Shown piece after piece: positions 18,202 to 27,888 of a DNA stretch of 64,000 nucleotides (its first letter is position 1; each line of letters opens with the position of its first letter). The DNA is from Nostoc sp. NIES-4103 (GTDB lineage Bacteria > Cyanobacteriota > Cyanobacteriia > Cyanobacteriales > Nostocaceae). The stretch is taken from the NCBI RefSeq assembly GCF_002368335.1, contig NZ_AP018288.1, forward strand, positions 364,948 through 428,947. The letters run 5' to 3'. Both the position numbers and the translations under genes were made by a program. The notes under the pieces are model-generated. The model was not told the origin of the DNA. It saw nothing but the letters and a program-made list of their open reading frames with translations, and did not search any database.

Positions 18202-20274
18202 TCACTTTCCACTCAGCACTCTCATCGGTTGGGCTGGTATCCACACAGTAAACAGTGAGCCAATACCCACAGTTGATTCTACTTCAATGCGACCTCGATG
18301 GAGTTCCACAAGTTGTTTAGTTAAAGCTAAACCAAGTCCGGTGCCTTCATAGCGACGGCGATAGGGCGTATCTAGTTGCTGAAATTTCTCAAACAGTAGT
18401 GGTAGTTGTTCTTCAGGAATGCCAATTCCAGTATCTTCTACTTGAAAGATAGCTGTGTCATCTTCTACCCAAAGGCGTAAGGTGACACTGCCGCCTTCAG
18501 GAGTGAATTTAATCGCATTAGTTAACAGATTCCAGAGAATTTGTTCGACTCGCCCTGCATCGGCAGTAAAGCGATCGCGTCGAGGATCGATTTGCAAATC
18601 AAGTTTTAGATTTACTTGTTCGCTTGTTGCTTTTTCTGATAAAGATTCTAAAGTATTTTCTGCTATATTTATTAAGGAAAATTCTGTAATATTTAAAACT
18701 GCCTTACCAGCCTCTATTTGCGACAAATCGAGGATGTCATTAATCATTTCTAATAAATGTTCTCCACTGTCGTGGATTGTTTGCAAATAATCCCTTTGTC
18801 GTTGACTTAAATCTCCTAAAGGCCAGCGTAATAAAGTTGAAGACATGCCAATGACGTAAGTCAAAGGCGTAAGTAATTCGTGGCTAATGGTAGCTAAAAA
18901 TTCACTTCTCAGACGGCTAGCGGCTTCGGCGGCGAGTAAAGCATCCCGTAGGGCCATTGTCCGCTCAATAACTCGTTGTTCGAGAGTTTGTTTTTCTTGA
19001 GTGAGCGATCGCATTAACTCAGCTTGATGAATCGCGATCGCTAATTGTTCGGCGATAGAAGTCAGTAAGTTTTTGTCACTCTCACTCCACTGGCGAGGTT
19101 CATCACATTGATGAGCAATCAGCAACCCCCAAAGTTTTTCTTCAAACATAATCGGTGCTGCCAACTTTGCTCTAACTTGGTTTTCCCTTAAAAAATTCAA
19201 CAAACACACTTCCAGCGCATAAGCTTTTTCAATGTCATCTACCGCTAGAGTAAAACCTTGGCGATACTTCTCCCAACATTGGGAAGTTCGCATAAAGCAA
19301 TGTTTTTCTTGATAATGCAATACTGACGGAATAGTATCTGTAGCACGAGCTTCATAGACAATACAACCCCCAGAATCTTGCGTTGGAGGTTGGAATGAAG
19401 TTTGATCTGGCAGCCTTGAATTGTTGACTCTTGAACCCTCAAATTTATATATTACTATTCTGTCTAATTCCAAAAATTCACGTACTTGTGCAATTGCTGT
19501 TGCCATAATTACTGGCAAATCTAAGCTTTTGCGTATCTGGCTCGTTACCTGATTCAACAGCCGCTCTTGGGAAATCTGTTTTTTCAGTGCGTCTTCCACT
19601 GCTTGACAGGCATAAATCTCAGGCTCATTTTTGTTTGGCGGTTCTGTTACTTCCTGGTTTTGTTGGGGCAAAAGACATTTTAATAACAATACCGTAAATT
19701 TCGCTTGGAGTGTGGCATCATTAGGGCGAAGAATTTGCCGATAGTGTTCCAGATTTTGATGAGTATAGGAATCAGTTTCAAACAAGTCTCTCAATTTGGC
19801 AATAAAGGAGGCGATCGCCTCTGAATTAAATGTCAAACTAGCACTCAAGAATGATTGCTCAGAAGCTTCTGTGGTACACTGCACTAGCTTAGCAGGCGAT
19901 TGTGTTAGCCCAGCGTTGCTAAGTCTTTGAGCATCAACACTCGAAGGGTTGTTTCTCTTGTTGTAGTCACTGACGTTGCTGATAGCTGAGTAAATTCCTT
20001 GCTCTCCTGCTCCTGTGTTCAATAGCTCTCCCTGCTCCCCCTGCTCCCAGGTTCCCACCAAAAGCGCACTAAACCCACCAGAAACTACTAAAGTAAACTT
20101 TTGTATCTGCCAATCCCCAGGTATACGAATCCTAGTCAGTACAGCTTCTGTAAGGATGAGAACATTATTTTCCGCTGCTTGAGCCATTTGCCGTAACAGT
20201 TCCTCTAGCTGATTAAATACAACTAAAGGCAAATTTCGAGAAAAGCTCAAATCAGGGGAACTAAGCATTTTCAA
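18202..20274 (-). CDS. cytoplasmic sensor histidine kinase with GAF domain
   Basis: 690 residues, no membrane helix. An N-terminal sensory region (about 1-210) is not securely recognised. It is followed by a GAF domain (about 250-425; LDRIVIYKFEG, CLLNFLRENQVRAKLAAPI), a coiled linker, and HisKA with the phospho-accepting histidine in EFLATISHELLTPLTYVIG (about residue 465). The HATPase domain has N-box QILWNLLTNAIKFTPEGG, G1 DTGIGIP and G2 GTGLGLALTK. The GAF may bind a bilin, but no chromophore cysteine is certain. Residues about 75-95 (WEQGEQGELLNTGAGEQG) are a translated GGAGCAG heptamer-type repeat. No response regulator is adjacent, so the partner is unknown. Confidence 0.9.
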   Translation of the reverse strand: MKMLSSPDLSFSRNLPLVVFNQLEELLRQMAQAAENNVLILTEAVLTRIRIPGDWQIQKFTLVVSGGFSALLVGTWEQGEQGELLNTGAGEQGIYSAISNVSDYNKRNNPSSVDAQRLSNAGLTQSPAKLVQCTTEASEQSFLSASLTFNSEAIASFIAKLRDLFETDSYTHQNLEHYRQILRPNDATLQAKFTVLLLKCLLPQQNQEVTEPPNKNEPEIYACQAVEDALKKQISQERLLNQVTSQIRKSLDLPVIMATAIAQVREFLELDRIVIYKFEGSRVNNSRLPDQTSFQPPTQDSGGCIVYEARATDTIPSVLHYQEKHCFMRTSQCWEKYRQGFTLAVDDIEKAYALEVCLLNFLRENQVRAKLAAPIMFEEKLWGLLIAHQCDEPRQWSESDKNLLTSIAEQLAIAIHQAELMRSLTQEKQTLEQRVIERTMALRDALLAAEAASRLRSEFLATISHELLTPLTYVIGMSSTLLRWPLGDLSQRQRDYLQTIHDSGEHLLEMINDILDLSQIEAGKAVLNITEFSLINIAENTLESLSEKATSEQVNLKLDLQIDPRRDRFTADAGRVEQILWNLLTNAIKFTPEGGSVTLRLWVEDDTAIFQVEDTGIGIPEEQLPLLFEKFQQLDTPYRRRYEGTGLGLALTKQLVELHRGRIEVESTVGIGSLFTVWIPAQPMRVLSGK

Positions 20275-20463
20275 TGGTCTGGTGAGAGGAGCAAAAAAGC
20301 CAGTGCGTTGCTTTGGTTTTTAAAGCTGTAGACGCCCGAATGGCAGTTGATTGCAAGATACCAACTGCCGTCGGTTGTACCGACTTGTAGCAACTGGCAT
20401 TGCTAGGGTGAAATATTTTGTGATTGTATTCTAATCAACAGTTTAAGACGGTAATACAGGATT

Positions 20464-23400
20464 ATGCATCGTATCAACGCCACATCAGTCGGATGGAATC
20501 AGTCAGAAAATTTAGTTTTTTTAGAACAAACTCCAGCTCCCTTTGTATTTATTACGGCTGCTGATACCGACATTCAAACCTTAGCAGCTGCCGTCCCCAA
20601 ATTACCCGCAACATTTCCTGCATTAAGAGTCGCTAATCTGTTGCAATTGCAGCAACAAATAAGTATAGATGCTTACGCAGAACAAGTTTTGGAACAGGCT
20701 CAGGTAATTATACTGCGCCTGTTAGGAGGACGTTCTTATTGGGCTTACGGTTTAGAAGTAGTGCAGGAAATTGTGCAACGTAATGGTACAACCTTAATTG
20801 TAATGCCAGGAGACGATGCTCTTGATCCTCTATTAATTTCCCAGTCTACCGTGCCTTTGGATATTGTGAACCAAGTATGGCAGTATTTCAACGAAGGCGG
20901 AGTGGAAAATATTGTTAACGCTCTCAAATTTATCGCCGATACTTGTCTTTTGACTTCGTTTAATGCCTCACCCCCGCAGTTGGTTCCTCGTGTAGGTTTG
21001 TATCGAGGGGACTGGGGAACTCGGGGCCCCCACGACCGGAGGGAGTGGGGATTAGGGGCAATGGGGACTGGGGACTGGGGACTGGAGAAAGGTTTTCCCG
21101 ATACCCAATCGCCGATACCCAATCCCCAATACCCAATCCCCAATACCCAATCCCCAATACCCAATCCCCAATACCCAATCCCCAATACCCAATCGCCGAT
21201 ACCCAATCCCCGATACCCAATCCCCAAAGTCGGCGTTCTCTTCTACCGCGCTCATTATCTGGGGGGAAACACCAAAGTAATTGATGCTTTGTGTGCTGCT
21301 TTGGTGCAAAAAAATTTACAACCTGTGCCAGTGTTTGTTTCTTCGTTGCGTGACCCTAATGTCCAAGCAGAGTTGAGCGAGTATTTTCAGCCCAAAGATT
21401 CAGAGCAAATTGCAGTGCTACTGAATACCACTAGTTTTTCCCTGGCCAGATTAGAAACAGAAACACCCCAAATTGACTTGTGGGAAAAATTAGACGTGCC
21501 GGTGTTGCAGGTGATTCTCAGCGGTGGAGGTGTTGAACAGTGGGAGTTACAGTCACAAGGGCTTTCACCCCGTGATATTGCCATGAATGTGGCGCTTCCA
21601 GAGGTGGATGGACGAATTATTACTCGCGCTGTGTCTTTTAAAGCAGTGCAAACGCAAAATTCTGACTTAGAAACAGATGTGGTAGTTTATGAGCCAGTCA
21701 GCGATCGCATTGAGTTTGTAGCCCAATTAGCAGCTAATTGGGCGCGTTTGCGCTCCAAGCCACCCCAAGAACGACGAATAGCTCTGATTTTGGCAAATTA
21801 CCCCAACCGCGATGGTCGCCTGGCTAATGGTGTGGGATTGGATACGCCAGCCAGTTGTGTAGAAATTCTCAAAGCATTACAAGTTGCTGGTTATCTAGTG
21901 GAAAATCCACCCACCCAAGTACAAGAATTAATTGAACGTCTCACTGCTGGTGTTACCAACGATGCTGAAGGTAGGGAATTACGCCCAGTGCTGCAAAGTT
22001 TGTCTAGTACAGAATATCAAGAATACTTTGCTTGTTTACCAACAGCCGTGCAGCAAGGCATTTGTGAACAATGGGGAATGGGGACTGGGGACTGGGGACT
22101 GGGGACTGGGGAAGATTCTTTCCAATCCCTAATCCCTAATCCCCAGTTCCCAATACCTATTGCTGGCATTCAACTTGGTAACATCTTCGTGGGAATTCAG
22201 CCTGCACGGGGTTATGATCTTGACCCTAGTTTGAATTATCACGCCCCAGATTTAGCACCAACCCATGCTTATTTAGCTTTTTATTATTGGATACGCGAGT
22301 GTTTTGGCGCTGATGCTGTTGTGCATGTGGGGAAACATGGAAATTTAGAATGGCTACCAGGTAAAAGTTTGGCTTTATCTAGTAGTTGTTATCCAGAAGT
22401 AGCGCTGGGGCCACTTCCCCACCTGTACCCGTTTATTGTGAATGACCCTGGTGAAGGTTCACAAGCCAAGCGCCGCGCTCAAGCGGTGGTGATAGACCAT
22501 TTAACACCCCCCATGACTCGTGCCGAACTTTATGGTGGCTTGCAGCAGTTAGAAAATTTAATTGATGAGTATTATGAGGCTGAAAGTTTAGATCCTTCAC
22601 GTTTACCAGCAATTCGCGATCGCATCCGAGAATTAGTCATCCAAGAAAATCTTCACAAAGATTTAGGAATTGCAAATAAAAATGACATTTTGCAGTTTGA
22701 ATCACTGATTTTAAATTTTCTCGATGGCTATCTTTGTGAATTGAAAGAAGCCCAAATCCGTGATGGTTTGCATATTTTTGGGCAATGCCCCCAAGGACGC
22801 CAACTACGGGATTTAATAGTAGCGATCGCCCGTATCCCTAATCGCCACTCCCCAGGAATCACCCGCGCCATTGCTCAAGATTGGGGTCTAGACTTTGATC
22901 CCCTGACAGCAGATTTATCAGGGGTCAGTGGTCAGTGGTCAGTAGTCAATGGCAAACAATGTCGCACTATCGGTGATGTTGTGGAAGTTCTAGAACAACA
23001 CGCCGCCTCACTAGTAGAACAACTCCTAACTCCTAACTCCCAACTCCTAACTCCTAACTCCCAACTCACCACTGTCCTAGATTGGATACGCGATCGCCTC
23101 CTCCCTGCAATCCAACAAACTCAAGACGAAATTACCAATTTGTTACAAGGACTTGCTGGTAGGTATGTCCAAAGCGCACCAGCTGGCGCACCTACGCGCG
23201 GGCGTCCAGAAGTACTGCCAACTGGCAGAAACTTTTACTCAGTAGATATCCGTGCTATTCCCACAGAGACAGCTTGGGATGTAGGCAGAAAAGCAGCTGA
23301 AAACGTGATTGAATGTTATACACAAGAAAATGGTGAGTATCCAAAAACACTAGGATTATCATTATGGGGTACTGCCACCATGCGGACTGGTGGTGATGAC

Positions 23401-24546
23401 ATCGCCGAAGCTTTGGCTTTTTTGGGTGTGCGACCTGTATGGGATGGTGCAGCACGGCGAGTAGTCGATTTTGAAATTTTGCCATTAGCTATCTTAGGGC
23501 GTCCCCGTGTAGATGTCACCTTACGAATTTCTGGCTTTTTTAGAGATGCTTTTCCTAACCTCATTGACTTGTTCGACTCGGCAGTACAAGCAGTAGCAGC
23601 CTTAGATGAACCACCAGAACAGAACCCCCTAGCAGCACAAGTTCGCCAAGATACAGATTTTTGGATGCAACAAGGTTTAACAAAACAAGCAGCTAGTATG
23701 CGATCGCGCTATCGCATCTTTGGTTCAAAACCAGGTGCTTACGGTGCAGGTCTCCAAGGTTTAATGGAATCGCAAAATTGGACAGATGACCAAGATTTAG
23801 CTCGTGCCTACATTAACTGGAGTTGCTTTGCCTACTCTTCGGGAGCAGGGGAAGCAGTGGGAGCAAGGGAGCAAGGGAGCAGGGGAGCAGGGGAAGCAGG
23901 GGAGGCAAAATCTCCCTCATCCCCCCAATCCCCAATCCCCAATCCCCAATCCCCAATCCCCAATCCCCAATCCCCAATCCCCAACCCCGAAGCCTTTAAG
24001 CAACGCCTAGCACAAATGCAAATTGTTTTACATAATCAAGATAACCGCGAACACGATTTGCTCGATTCTGATGATTATTACCAATTTCAGGGTGGTTTAA
24101 CAGCCGCAGTACGTTCTATCCAAGGAAAAAGTCCCGAAATCTATTTTGGAGATAATTCTATTCCTGCTCAACCACGCGTCCGCCAACTCCGAGCAGAAAT
24201 TGCACGGGTATATCGTTCTCGCGTAGTTAATCCCAAGTGGATTGCAGGAATGATGCGTCACGGTTACAAAGGTGCATTTGAAATGGCAGCAACGGTGGAT
24301 TTTTTATTCGCCTACGATGCCACAACAAAATGTGTGGAAGACTACATGTATCAGGGTATCGTCCAGGCTTATTTGCTTGATTCGGTTGTGTCAGAATTTA
24401 TTCTGTACAATAATCCTTATGCTCTGCGTGATATTGCTGAAAAATTATTAGAAGCATCTCAGCGCGGTTTATGGCAGGATGTAAATATACAGACAATAGA
24501 TACTTTACGAAACTTAGTACATCAAGCTGAAGCAGCCGTTGAATAA
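20464..24546 (+). CDS. cobN: cobaltochelatase subunit CobN, with repeat insertions
   Basis: 1360 residues. CobN is the large subunit of the ATP-dependent cobaltochelatase that inserts cobalt into the corrin ring. The family core is clear: VHVGKHGNLEWLPGKSLALS (about residue 622), PFIVNDPGEGSQAKRRAQAV, SLWGTATMRTGGDDIAEALA (about 965), FGSKPGAYGAGLQGL and the C-terminal MRHGYKGAFEMAATVDFLFAYD. Five segments are translated tandem repeats absent from typical CobN: about residues 185-255, 536-564, 819-832, 853-869 and 1126-1176. Removing them brings the length near the usual 1200-1250. The frame stays open throughout. The related magnesium chelatase ChlH is a poorer match. Confidence 0.93.
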   Translation: MHRINATSVGWNQSENLVFLEQTPAPFVFITAADTDIQTLAAAVPKLPATFPALRVANLLQLQQQISIDAYAEQVLEQAQVIILRLLGGRSYWAYGLEVVQEIVQRNGTTLIVMPGDDALDPLLISQSTVPLDIVNQVWQYFNEGGVENIVNALKFIADTCLLTSFNASPPQLVPRVGLYRGDWGTRGPHDRREWGLGAMGTGDWGLEKGFPDTQSPIPNPQYPIPNTQSPIPNPQYPIPNTQSPIPNPRYPIPKVGVLFYRAHYLGGNTKVIDALCAALVQKNLQPVPVFVSSLRDPNVQAELSEYFQPKDSEQIAVLLNTTSFSLARLETETPQIDLWEKLDVPVLQVILSGGGVEQWELQSQGLSPRDIAMNVALPEVDGRIITRAVSFKAVQTQNSDLETDVVVYEPVSDRIEFVAQLAANWARLRSKPPQERRIALILANYPNRDGRLANGVGLDTPASCVEILKALQVAGYLVENPPTQVQELIERLTAGVTNDAEGRELRPVLQSLSSTEYQEYFACLPTAVQQGICEQWGMGTGDWGLGTGEDSFQSLIPNPQFPIPIAGIQLGNIFVGIQPARGYDLDPSLNYHAPDLAPTHAYLAFYYWIRECFGADAVVHVGKHGNLEWLPGKSLALSSSCYPEVALGPLPHLYPFIVNDPGEGSQAKRRAQAVVIDHLTPPMTRAELYGGLQQLENLIDEYYEAESLDPSRLPAIRDRIRELVIQENLHKDLGIANKNDILQFESLILNFLDGYLCELKEAQIRDGLHIFGQCPQGRQLRDLIVAIARIPNRHSPGITRAIAQDWGLDFDPLTADLSGVSGQWSVVNGKQCRTIGDVVEVLEQHAASLVEQLLTPNSQLLTPNSQLTTVLDWIRDRLLPAIQQTQDEITNLLQGLAGRYVQSAPAGAPTRGRPEVLPTGRNFYSVDIRAIPTETAWDVGRKAAENVIECYTQENGEYPKTLGLSLWGTATMRTGGDDIAEALAFLGVRPVWDGAARRVVDFEILPLAILGRPRVDVTLRISGFFRDAFPNLIDLFDSAVQAVAALDEPPEQNPLAAQVRQDTDFWMQQGLTKQAASMRSRYRIFGSKPGAYGAGLQGLMESQNWTDDQDLARAYINWSCFAYSSGAGEAVGAREQGSRGAGEAGEAKSPSSPQSPIPNPQSPIPNPQSPIPNPEAFKQRLAQMQIVLHNQDNREHDLLDSDDYYQFQGGLTAAVRSIQGKSPEIYFGDNSIPAQPRVRQLRAEIARVYRSRVVNPKWIAGMMRHGYKGAFEMAATVDFLFAYDATTKCVEDYMYQGIVQAYLLDSVVSEFILYNNPYALRDIAEKLLEASQRGLWQDVNIQTIDTLRNLVHQAEAAVE
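21100..21225. repeat. nine tandem 14-bp STRR units inside cobN
   Basis: Exactly nine units of 14 bp, each a pair of heptamers (consensus AATACCC AATCCCC, with GATACCC and AATCGCC variants). Nine times 14 is 126, a multiple of three, so the cobN frame survives. Fewer or more units would keep the frame only in steps of three. The encoded peptide repeats PNTQSPIPNPQYPI. Confidence 0.9.
23928..23985. repeat. CCCCAAT heptamer array inside cobN
   Basis: Tandem CCCCAAT units, preceded at about 23840-23905 by a GGGAGCA/GGGGAGC purine-rich repeat. They encode the SPIPNPQ repeats near residue 1160 of CobN. It is the same heptamer family as the array at 21100 and the spacers near 50100 and 57960. Confidence 0.8.
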
Positions 24547-24568
24547 AAGAGTGGTGTAAGACAGAAAT

Positions 24569-25732
24569 ATGGACAATCTTGCGTATTTGCACCTAGCTTT
24601 CGCCTATGAAGACAGCGAATCCAGTGAATTAGTATCGCTGGGCACTTTGCTAGACAAAGCAGTTGCACCAGACTGGAAACGACTTTCCAGTAGGGCTTGG
24701 AAGCATATGTTGCCCCTTGCTCTCACCTTATCTATTCTCAGCGCTGTGAGTAGCGCCATAGCATTAGAAAGGGGCGATCAAGGGCCTTCTGTCAGAAGTT
24801 TGCAACAAAAACTGCAACAAACAGGTTTTTATCAGGCTCCCATCACCCAAATATACGACTTTCCCACAGAAGATGCTGTGCGGCGCTTCCAACAAGCCGC
24901 AGGTTTACCAGTTGACGGCATTGTCGGAACAAGCACTCTGCAAAAATTAGAAAACTGGCGTCCAAGCAGAGTTGCCACTGCGAGTACACAGAATCAAAAA
25001 CCTGCCACTGCTAGTACACAAGTCAAAAAAGTTAGTACTGCTAGTACAACAGTCAAAACAACCAGCGCTGCTAGTTCCGGAACCACCAAGCGCCGTAATC
25101 CCAACTATCTTGCTAAAGGTGATGAAGGTGAAGATGTGAGGGCTTTGCAAGAACAGTTGCGAGTCGCAGGTTTTTATTATGGTAATGCCACAGGAATATT
25201 TGGGCCAATTACCGAAGAAGCTGTCAAGCGGTTCCAAACCGCTTACAAATTAGATGTTGATGGTGTTGTCGGGCCAGCAACAAAGGCAAAATTACCGCAA
25301 CCGGGAGTTGGTTATGGGGAAGATCCTGCCAGCAAACCAGTAGTTGAGCGAGATAAACTCCGTCTGGGCGATCGCGGCGAAGCAGTCAGAGTTCTGCAAG
25401 AACATTTAATCAAAGCGGGATATCTAGAGGGAGAACCAAACGGCTATTTTGGCCCCTACACAGCAGATGCTGTACGCCGATTTCAGGCAGCTAATTACTT
25501 GAGTGCAAGTGGCGTAGCTGGCCCCACTACCAGAAGTAAGTTATATAACTCGGTTAAAACTACTTCCAAAAGCGAGTTTAATGTCCTGGAAATCCAAAGG
25601 CGACTACAAGAAAAAGGCTTTTATAAAGGCCAACTGAACGGTGTAATGGCAGATGACACGAAAAAAGCAATTAAGCAAGCCCAAGAATACTACGGTATCA
25701 GTCTGAGTGATATTAGAAGCGGACGCTTTTAG
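24569..25732 (+). CDS. peptidoglycan-binding protein (four PG_binding_1 repeats), alr1690-like
   Basis: 387 residues with a hydrophobic segment (MLPLALTLSILSAVSSAIAL, about 47-66) and then four peptidoglycan-binding repeats. Three have the classic GDxGxxVRxLQxxLxxxGF...FGPxTxxAVxRFQ pattern (about 68-130, 180-245, 265-325). The fourth is degenerate (335-380). A Ser/Thr/Ala-rich linker (about 132-170) joins repeats 1 and 2. It starts 22 bp after cobN and converges on furA. In Anabaena PCC 7120 the neighbour of furA, alr1690, encodes a cell-wall-binding protein whose transcript runs on as an antisense RNA to furA. The arrangement here is the same. Confidence 0.88.
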   Translation: MDNLAYLHLAFAYEDSESSELVSLGTLLDKAVAPDWKRLSSRAWKHMLPLALTLSILSAVSSAIALERGDQGPSVRSLQQKLQQTGFYQAPITQIYDFPTEDAVRRFQQAAGLPVDGIVGTSTLQKLENWRPSRVATASTQNQKPATASTQVKKVSTASTTVKTTSAASSGTTKRRNPNYLAKGDEGEDVRALQEQLRVAGFYYGNATGIFGPITEEAVKRFQTAYKLDVDGVVGPATKAKLPQPGVGYGEDPASKPVVERDKLRLGDRGEAVRVLQEHLIKAGYLEGEPNGYFGPYTADAVRRFQAANYLSASGVAGPTTRSKLYNSVKTTSKSEFNVLEIQRRLQEKGFYKGQLNGVMADDTKKAIKQAQEYYGISLSDIRSGRF

Positions 25733-25856
25733 CATCCGCTTAGTCTTGGTCAGTACTAGTCACCAAATAATTGCTTGCCTCCGATTACAACAAATAAGAA
25801 ATTGCTCAAATTATTAATTGACTTGAGTAACTTCGTTTTGTTACCTCACCCAAGTG

Positions 25857-26312
25857 CTACACCGGCATCAGTGCCCGTTGGCACTTGGGGCATACTGCAT
25901 GAATTGTCATTTGACAGTCAAGCAGGTGGTATCCTTCTTTTTGAGCAGTTTTTGCACCAATTTTCAAAATAGAGTCATTTTTGAACTCGATGGTGGCGTT
26001 GCATCTCACACAAATCAGGTGATGGTGATGATGGGGGTATGGCTGGTTGATCTCGTAATGCTTATGGCCTTCTCCGAGTTCTAATTCCCGCAAAATCCCC
26101 ATCCGCGCCATCAACTTCAAAGTCCGATAGATAGTTGAAAGACTAATTCCTTCACCGTCGCCCTCTAGTCGATGATAAAGATCCTCAGCACTGAGATGTT
26201 CCCCTTGCGGAAGTTCTTGAAAAATGTGTAGAATTGTCTCGCGCTGGGGAGTTAAACGCCAGCCTCTTTCATTTAATTCTGCTTTGAGTGAAGTGGTTGT
26301 GTAGACAGTCAT
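25857..26312 (-). CDS. furA: ferric uptake regulator FurA
   Basis: 151 residues from the ATG at 26312 (MTVYTTTSLK). The TTG six codons upstream is rejected. It has the winged-helix domain (RGWRLTPQRETILHIFQ, LSLSTIYRTLKLMARMGIL), the metal-site run YPHHHHHLICVRC, and a C-terminal CPKCQ. Two CxxC motifs plus a fifth cysteine (LLDCQ) match the redox-active FurA of Anabaena. FurA represses iron-uptake genes when iron is sufficient. Its position between the peptidoglycan-binding gene and sigC matches all1691. No strong terminator separates the convergent gene, so antisense read-through is plausible. Confidence 0.9.
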   Translation of the reverse strand: MTVYTTTSLKAELNERGWRLTPQRETILHIFQELPQGEHLSAEDLYHRLEGDGEGISLSTIYRTLKLMARMGILRELELGEGHKHYEINQPYPHHHHHLICVRCNATIEFKNDSILKIGAKTAQKEGYHLLDCQMTIHAVCPKCQRALMPV

Positions 26313-26637
26313 ACTAATTTTTCTCAACAAAGCCCATTAGTTGAGAATATAACAAATATTTGGAGCTACTTGCAACAATCATTGCTTATTGACAATAATT
26401 ATAGAATGCTCAGAAGTAATTGAGAAAATCTCGATCAGCAACCATGTAATAGCGATCCCCGTCCTTTAGGGATTCAGAAAAAAGTAGGGAAAATATCAGT
26501 TCAGCTAAATGCAAATTATTGCCTATAAGCTGTGAACATGGGGATCAATCAGTTCCCAGAGTCTAAAGTCAAAAGTCCATAGTCCAAAGTAATCAATTTT
26601 GACTCTTGACTTTTGACTGTTGACTGTTGACCATAAA
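26313..26637. other. furA-sigC spacer
   Basis: 325 bp holding the presumed furA promoter. Near sigC it holds AGTC-rich heptamer repeats (about 26560-26632, units such as AAAAGTC and TTGACTG). No gene is supported. Confidence 0.4.
26398..26403 (-). promoter_or_regulatory. putative -10 element of furA
   Basis: TATAAT on the minus strand, 86 nt upstream of the furA start, in an AT-rich stretch (ATAATTATTGTCAATAA follows) that could also hold an autoregulatory Fur box. No good -35 hexamer is present at 17 bp, so confidence is low. Confidence 0.3.
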
Positions 26638-27888
26638 CTAACTTAGAGACTCCAAATAGTCGCGGATGAGGTTGCGTCGCTTGGGTTGACGTAGCTTTTG
26701 CAAAGCTTTAGATTCAATTTGGCGTACTCTTTCCCGTGATAAGTCGAGGGCGCGTCCAATTTCTGCTAGTGAGTAAGGATGACCATCTGCTAAGCCAAAC
26801 CGCATCAGAATTACATCGCGTTCGCGGCTAGTTAAATCAGCCAACAGATTTTGCAAGTCTCTTTGTAAAGATTCTCGCATTAACATTTCTTCAGGAGTTA
26901 CACTATCGGTTTCAAGTAATTCACCTAACTCAGTGTCTTTATCCTTTCCTACCTTAGTTTCGAGCGACACAGAACGAGGCACTCTTAACAAAACTTCTCG
27001 TACTTGAGTAGGAGTCATGTCTAACTCAATGGCTAGGTCTTCAAGAGTGGGGGTGCGACCTTTTTCTTGAGCTATTTTGCGTTGAGCCTTTTTAATTTTG
27101 TTTAATTTTTCGGTAATATGGACAGGTAGGCGAATCGTGCGGCTAGAAGTAGCGATCGCTCGGGTAATTCCTTGACGAATCCACCAGTAAGCGTAGGTGC
27201 TAAAGCGATATCCCTTAGTTGGGTCAAATTTCTCTACAGCTCGCTCTAAACCAAGTGTGCCTTCTTGAACTAAATCTAGCAATTCCAAACCGCGATTTTG
27301 ATACTTCTTCGCAACAGACACCACCAGGCGCAAATTAGCCTTAATCATGTGTTCTTTTGCTTGCAGTCCTTGAGCTTGAATTTGCTCTAGTTCTTCCACT
27401 GTCATCTTGGCAATTTCTGCCCAACGGCGTTTGCCTTCTGACAAAATTGGCTTGAGGTCTGACAGGTTGACACCAGCAGTCGCAGCCCACCTTTCCAAAG
27501 AAGGGCGATGTCCTAATTCTGATGCTAGCCGCTCTTGAACTTCAATTAAACGCAGATAAGGTGAAACTACTTCATCGCCTTGTTTTGCAGCATTAGCAAG
27601 TACTATCCGCATCCGCAAATAGCGCTGAACTTTTTGCGCTTCTGAAACTTCTTCATCGCGCCCCAACAACCGAACTCGACCAATTTCCTGAAGATACAGA
27701 CGTACTAAATCTGTACTGCGACGGTTAGCACTAGCAGCAAAGTTAGCAGGATCAGCAGCAGCTATCTCCAGCTCCTGTAGATCATCTACCGACAACTCAC
27801 TGTCATCAACTGTGAGATCCGGTTCCAAAACCTGGCGAGATTTTTGGGTATTGAAGGCGGCCTCTGGATAAAAAGATGTTGCTGGCAT
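26638..27888 (-). CDS. sigC: group 2 RNA polymerase sigma factor SigC
   Basis: 416 residues of sigma-70 architecture. Region 1.2 is STDLVRLYLQEIGRVRLL, region 2 is KEHMIKANLRLVVSVAKKYQ and TKGYRFSTYAYWWIRQGITR, region 3 is the IHITEKLNKIKKAQR-like block, and region 4 is LTSRERDVILMRFGL followed by LSRERVRQIESKALQKLR. It is a primary-like, non-essential group 2 sigma. The N-terminus (MPATSFYPEAAFNTQKSRQ), the length of 416 and its position beside furA match Anabaena SigC (all1692), which is induced early in heterocyst development under nitrogen limitation. Confidence 0.88.
   Translation of the reverse strand: MPATSFYPEAAFNTQKSRQVLEPDLTVDDSELSVDDLQELEIAAADPANFAASANRRSTDLVRLYLQEIGRVRLLGRDEEVSEAQKVQRYLRMRIVLANAAKQGDEVVSPYLRLIEVQERLASELGHRPSLERWAATAGVNLSDLKPILSEGKRRWAEIAKMTVEELEQIQAQGLQAKEHMIKANLRLVVSVAKKYQNRGLELLDLVQEGTLGLERAVEKFDPTKGYRFSTYAYWWIRQGITRAIATSSRTIRLPVHITEKLNKIKKAQRKIAQEKGRTPTLEDLAIELDMTPTQVREVLLRVPRSVSLETKVGKDKDTELGELLETDSVTPEEMLMRESLQRDLQNLLADLTSRERDVILMRFGLADGHPYSLAEIGRALDLSRERVRQIESKALQKLRQPKRRNLIRDYLESLS

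Noticed and set aside
20275..20463. Cobalamin riboswitch upstream of cobN
   Set aside because: No B12-box (GCCACTG) or related conserved segments; only a GGCAGTTG/CAACTGCC inverted repeat.
20745..21309. Several minus-strand frames rich in GIGDWVLGIGYWGL
   Set aside because: Antisense of the STRR array inside cobN, whose family motifs fix the true strand and frame.
20464..24546. Magnesium chelatase ChlH
   Set aside because: The HVGKHGNLEWLPGK and SLWGTATMRTGGDD regions and overall order fit CobN better; the extra length is due to repeat insertions.
25775..26084. Plus-strand frames over the furA 3' half
   Set aside because: Antisense shadows of furA, which has unmistakable Fur motifs. The antisense transcript may exist but need not be translated.
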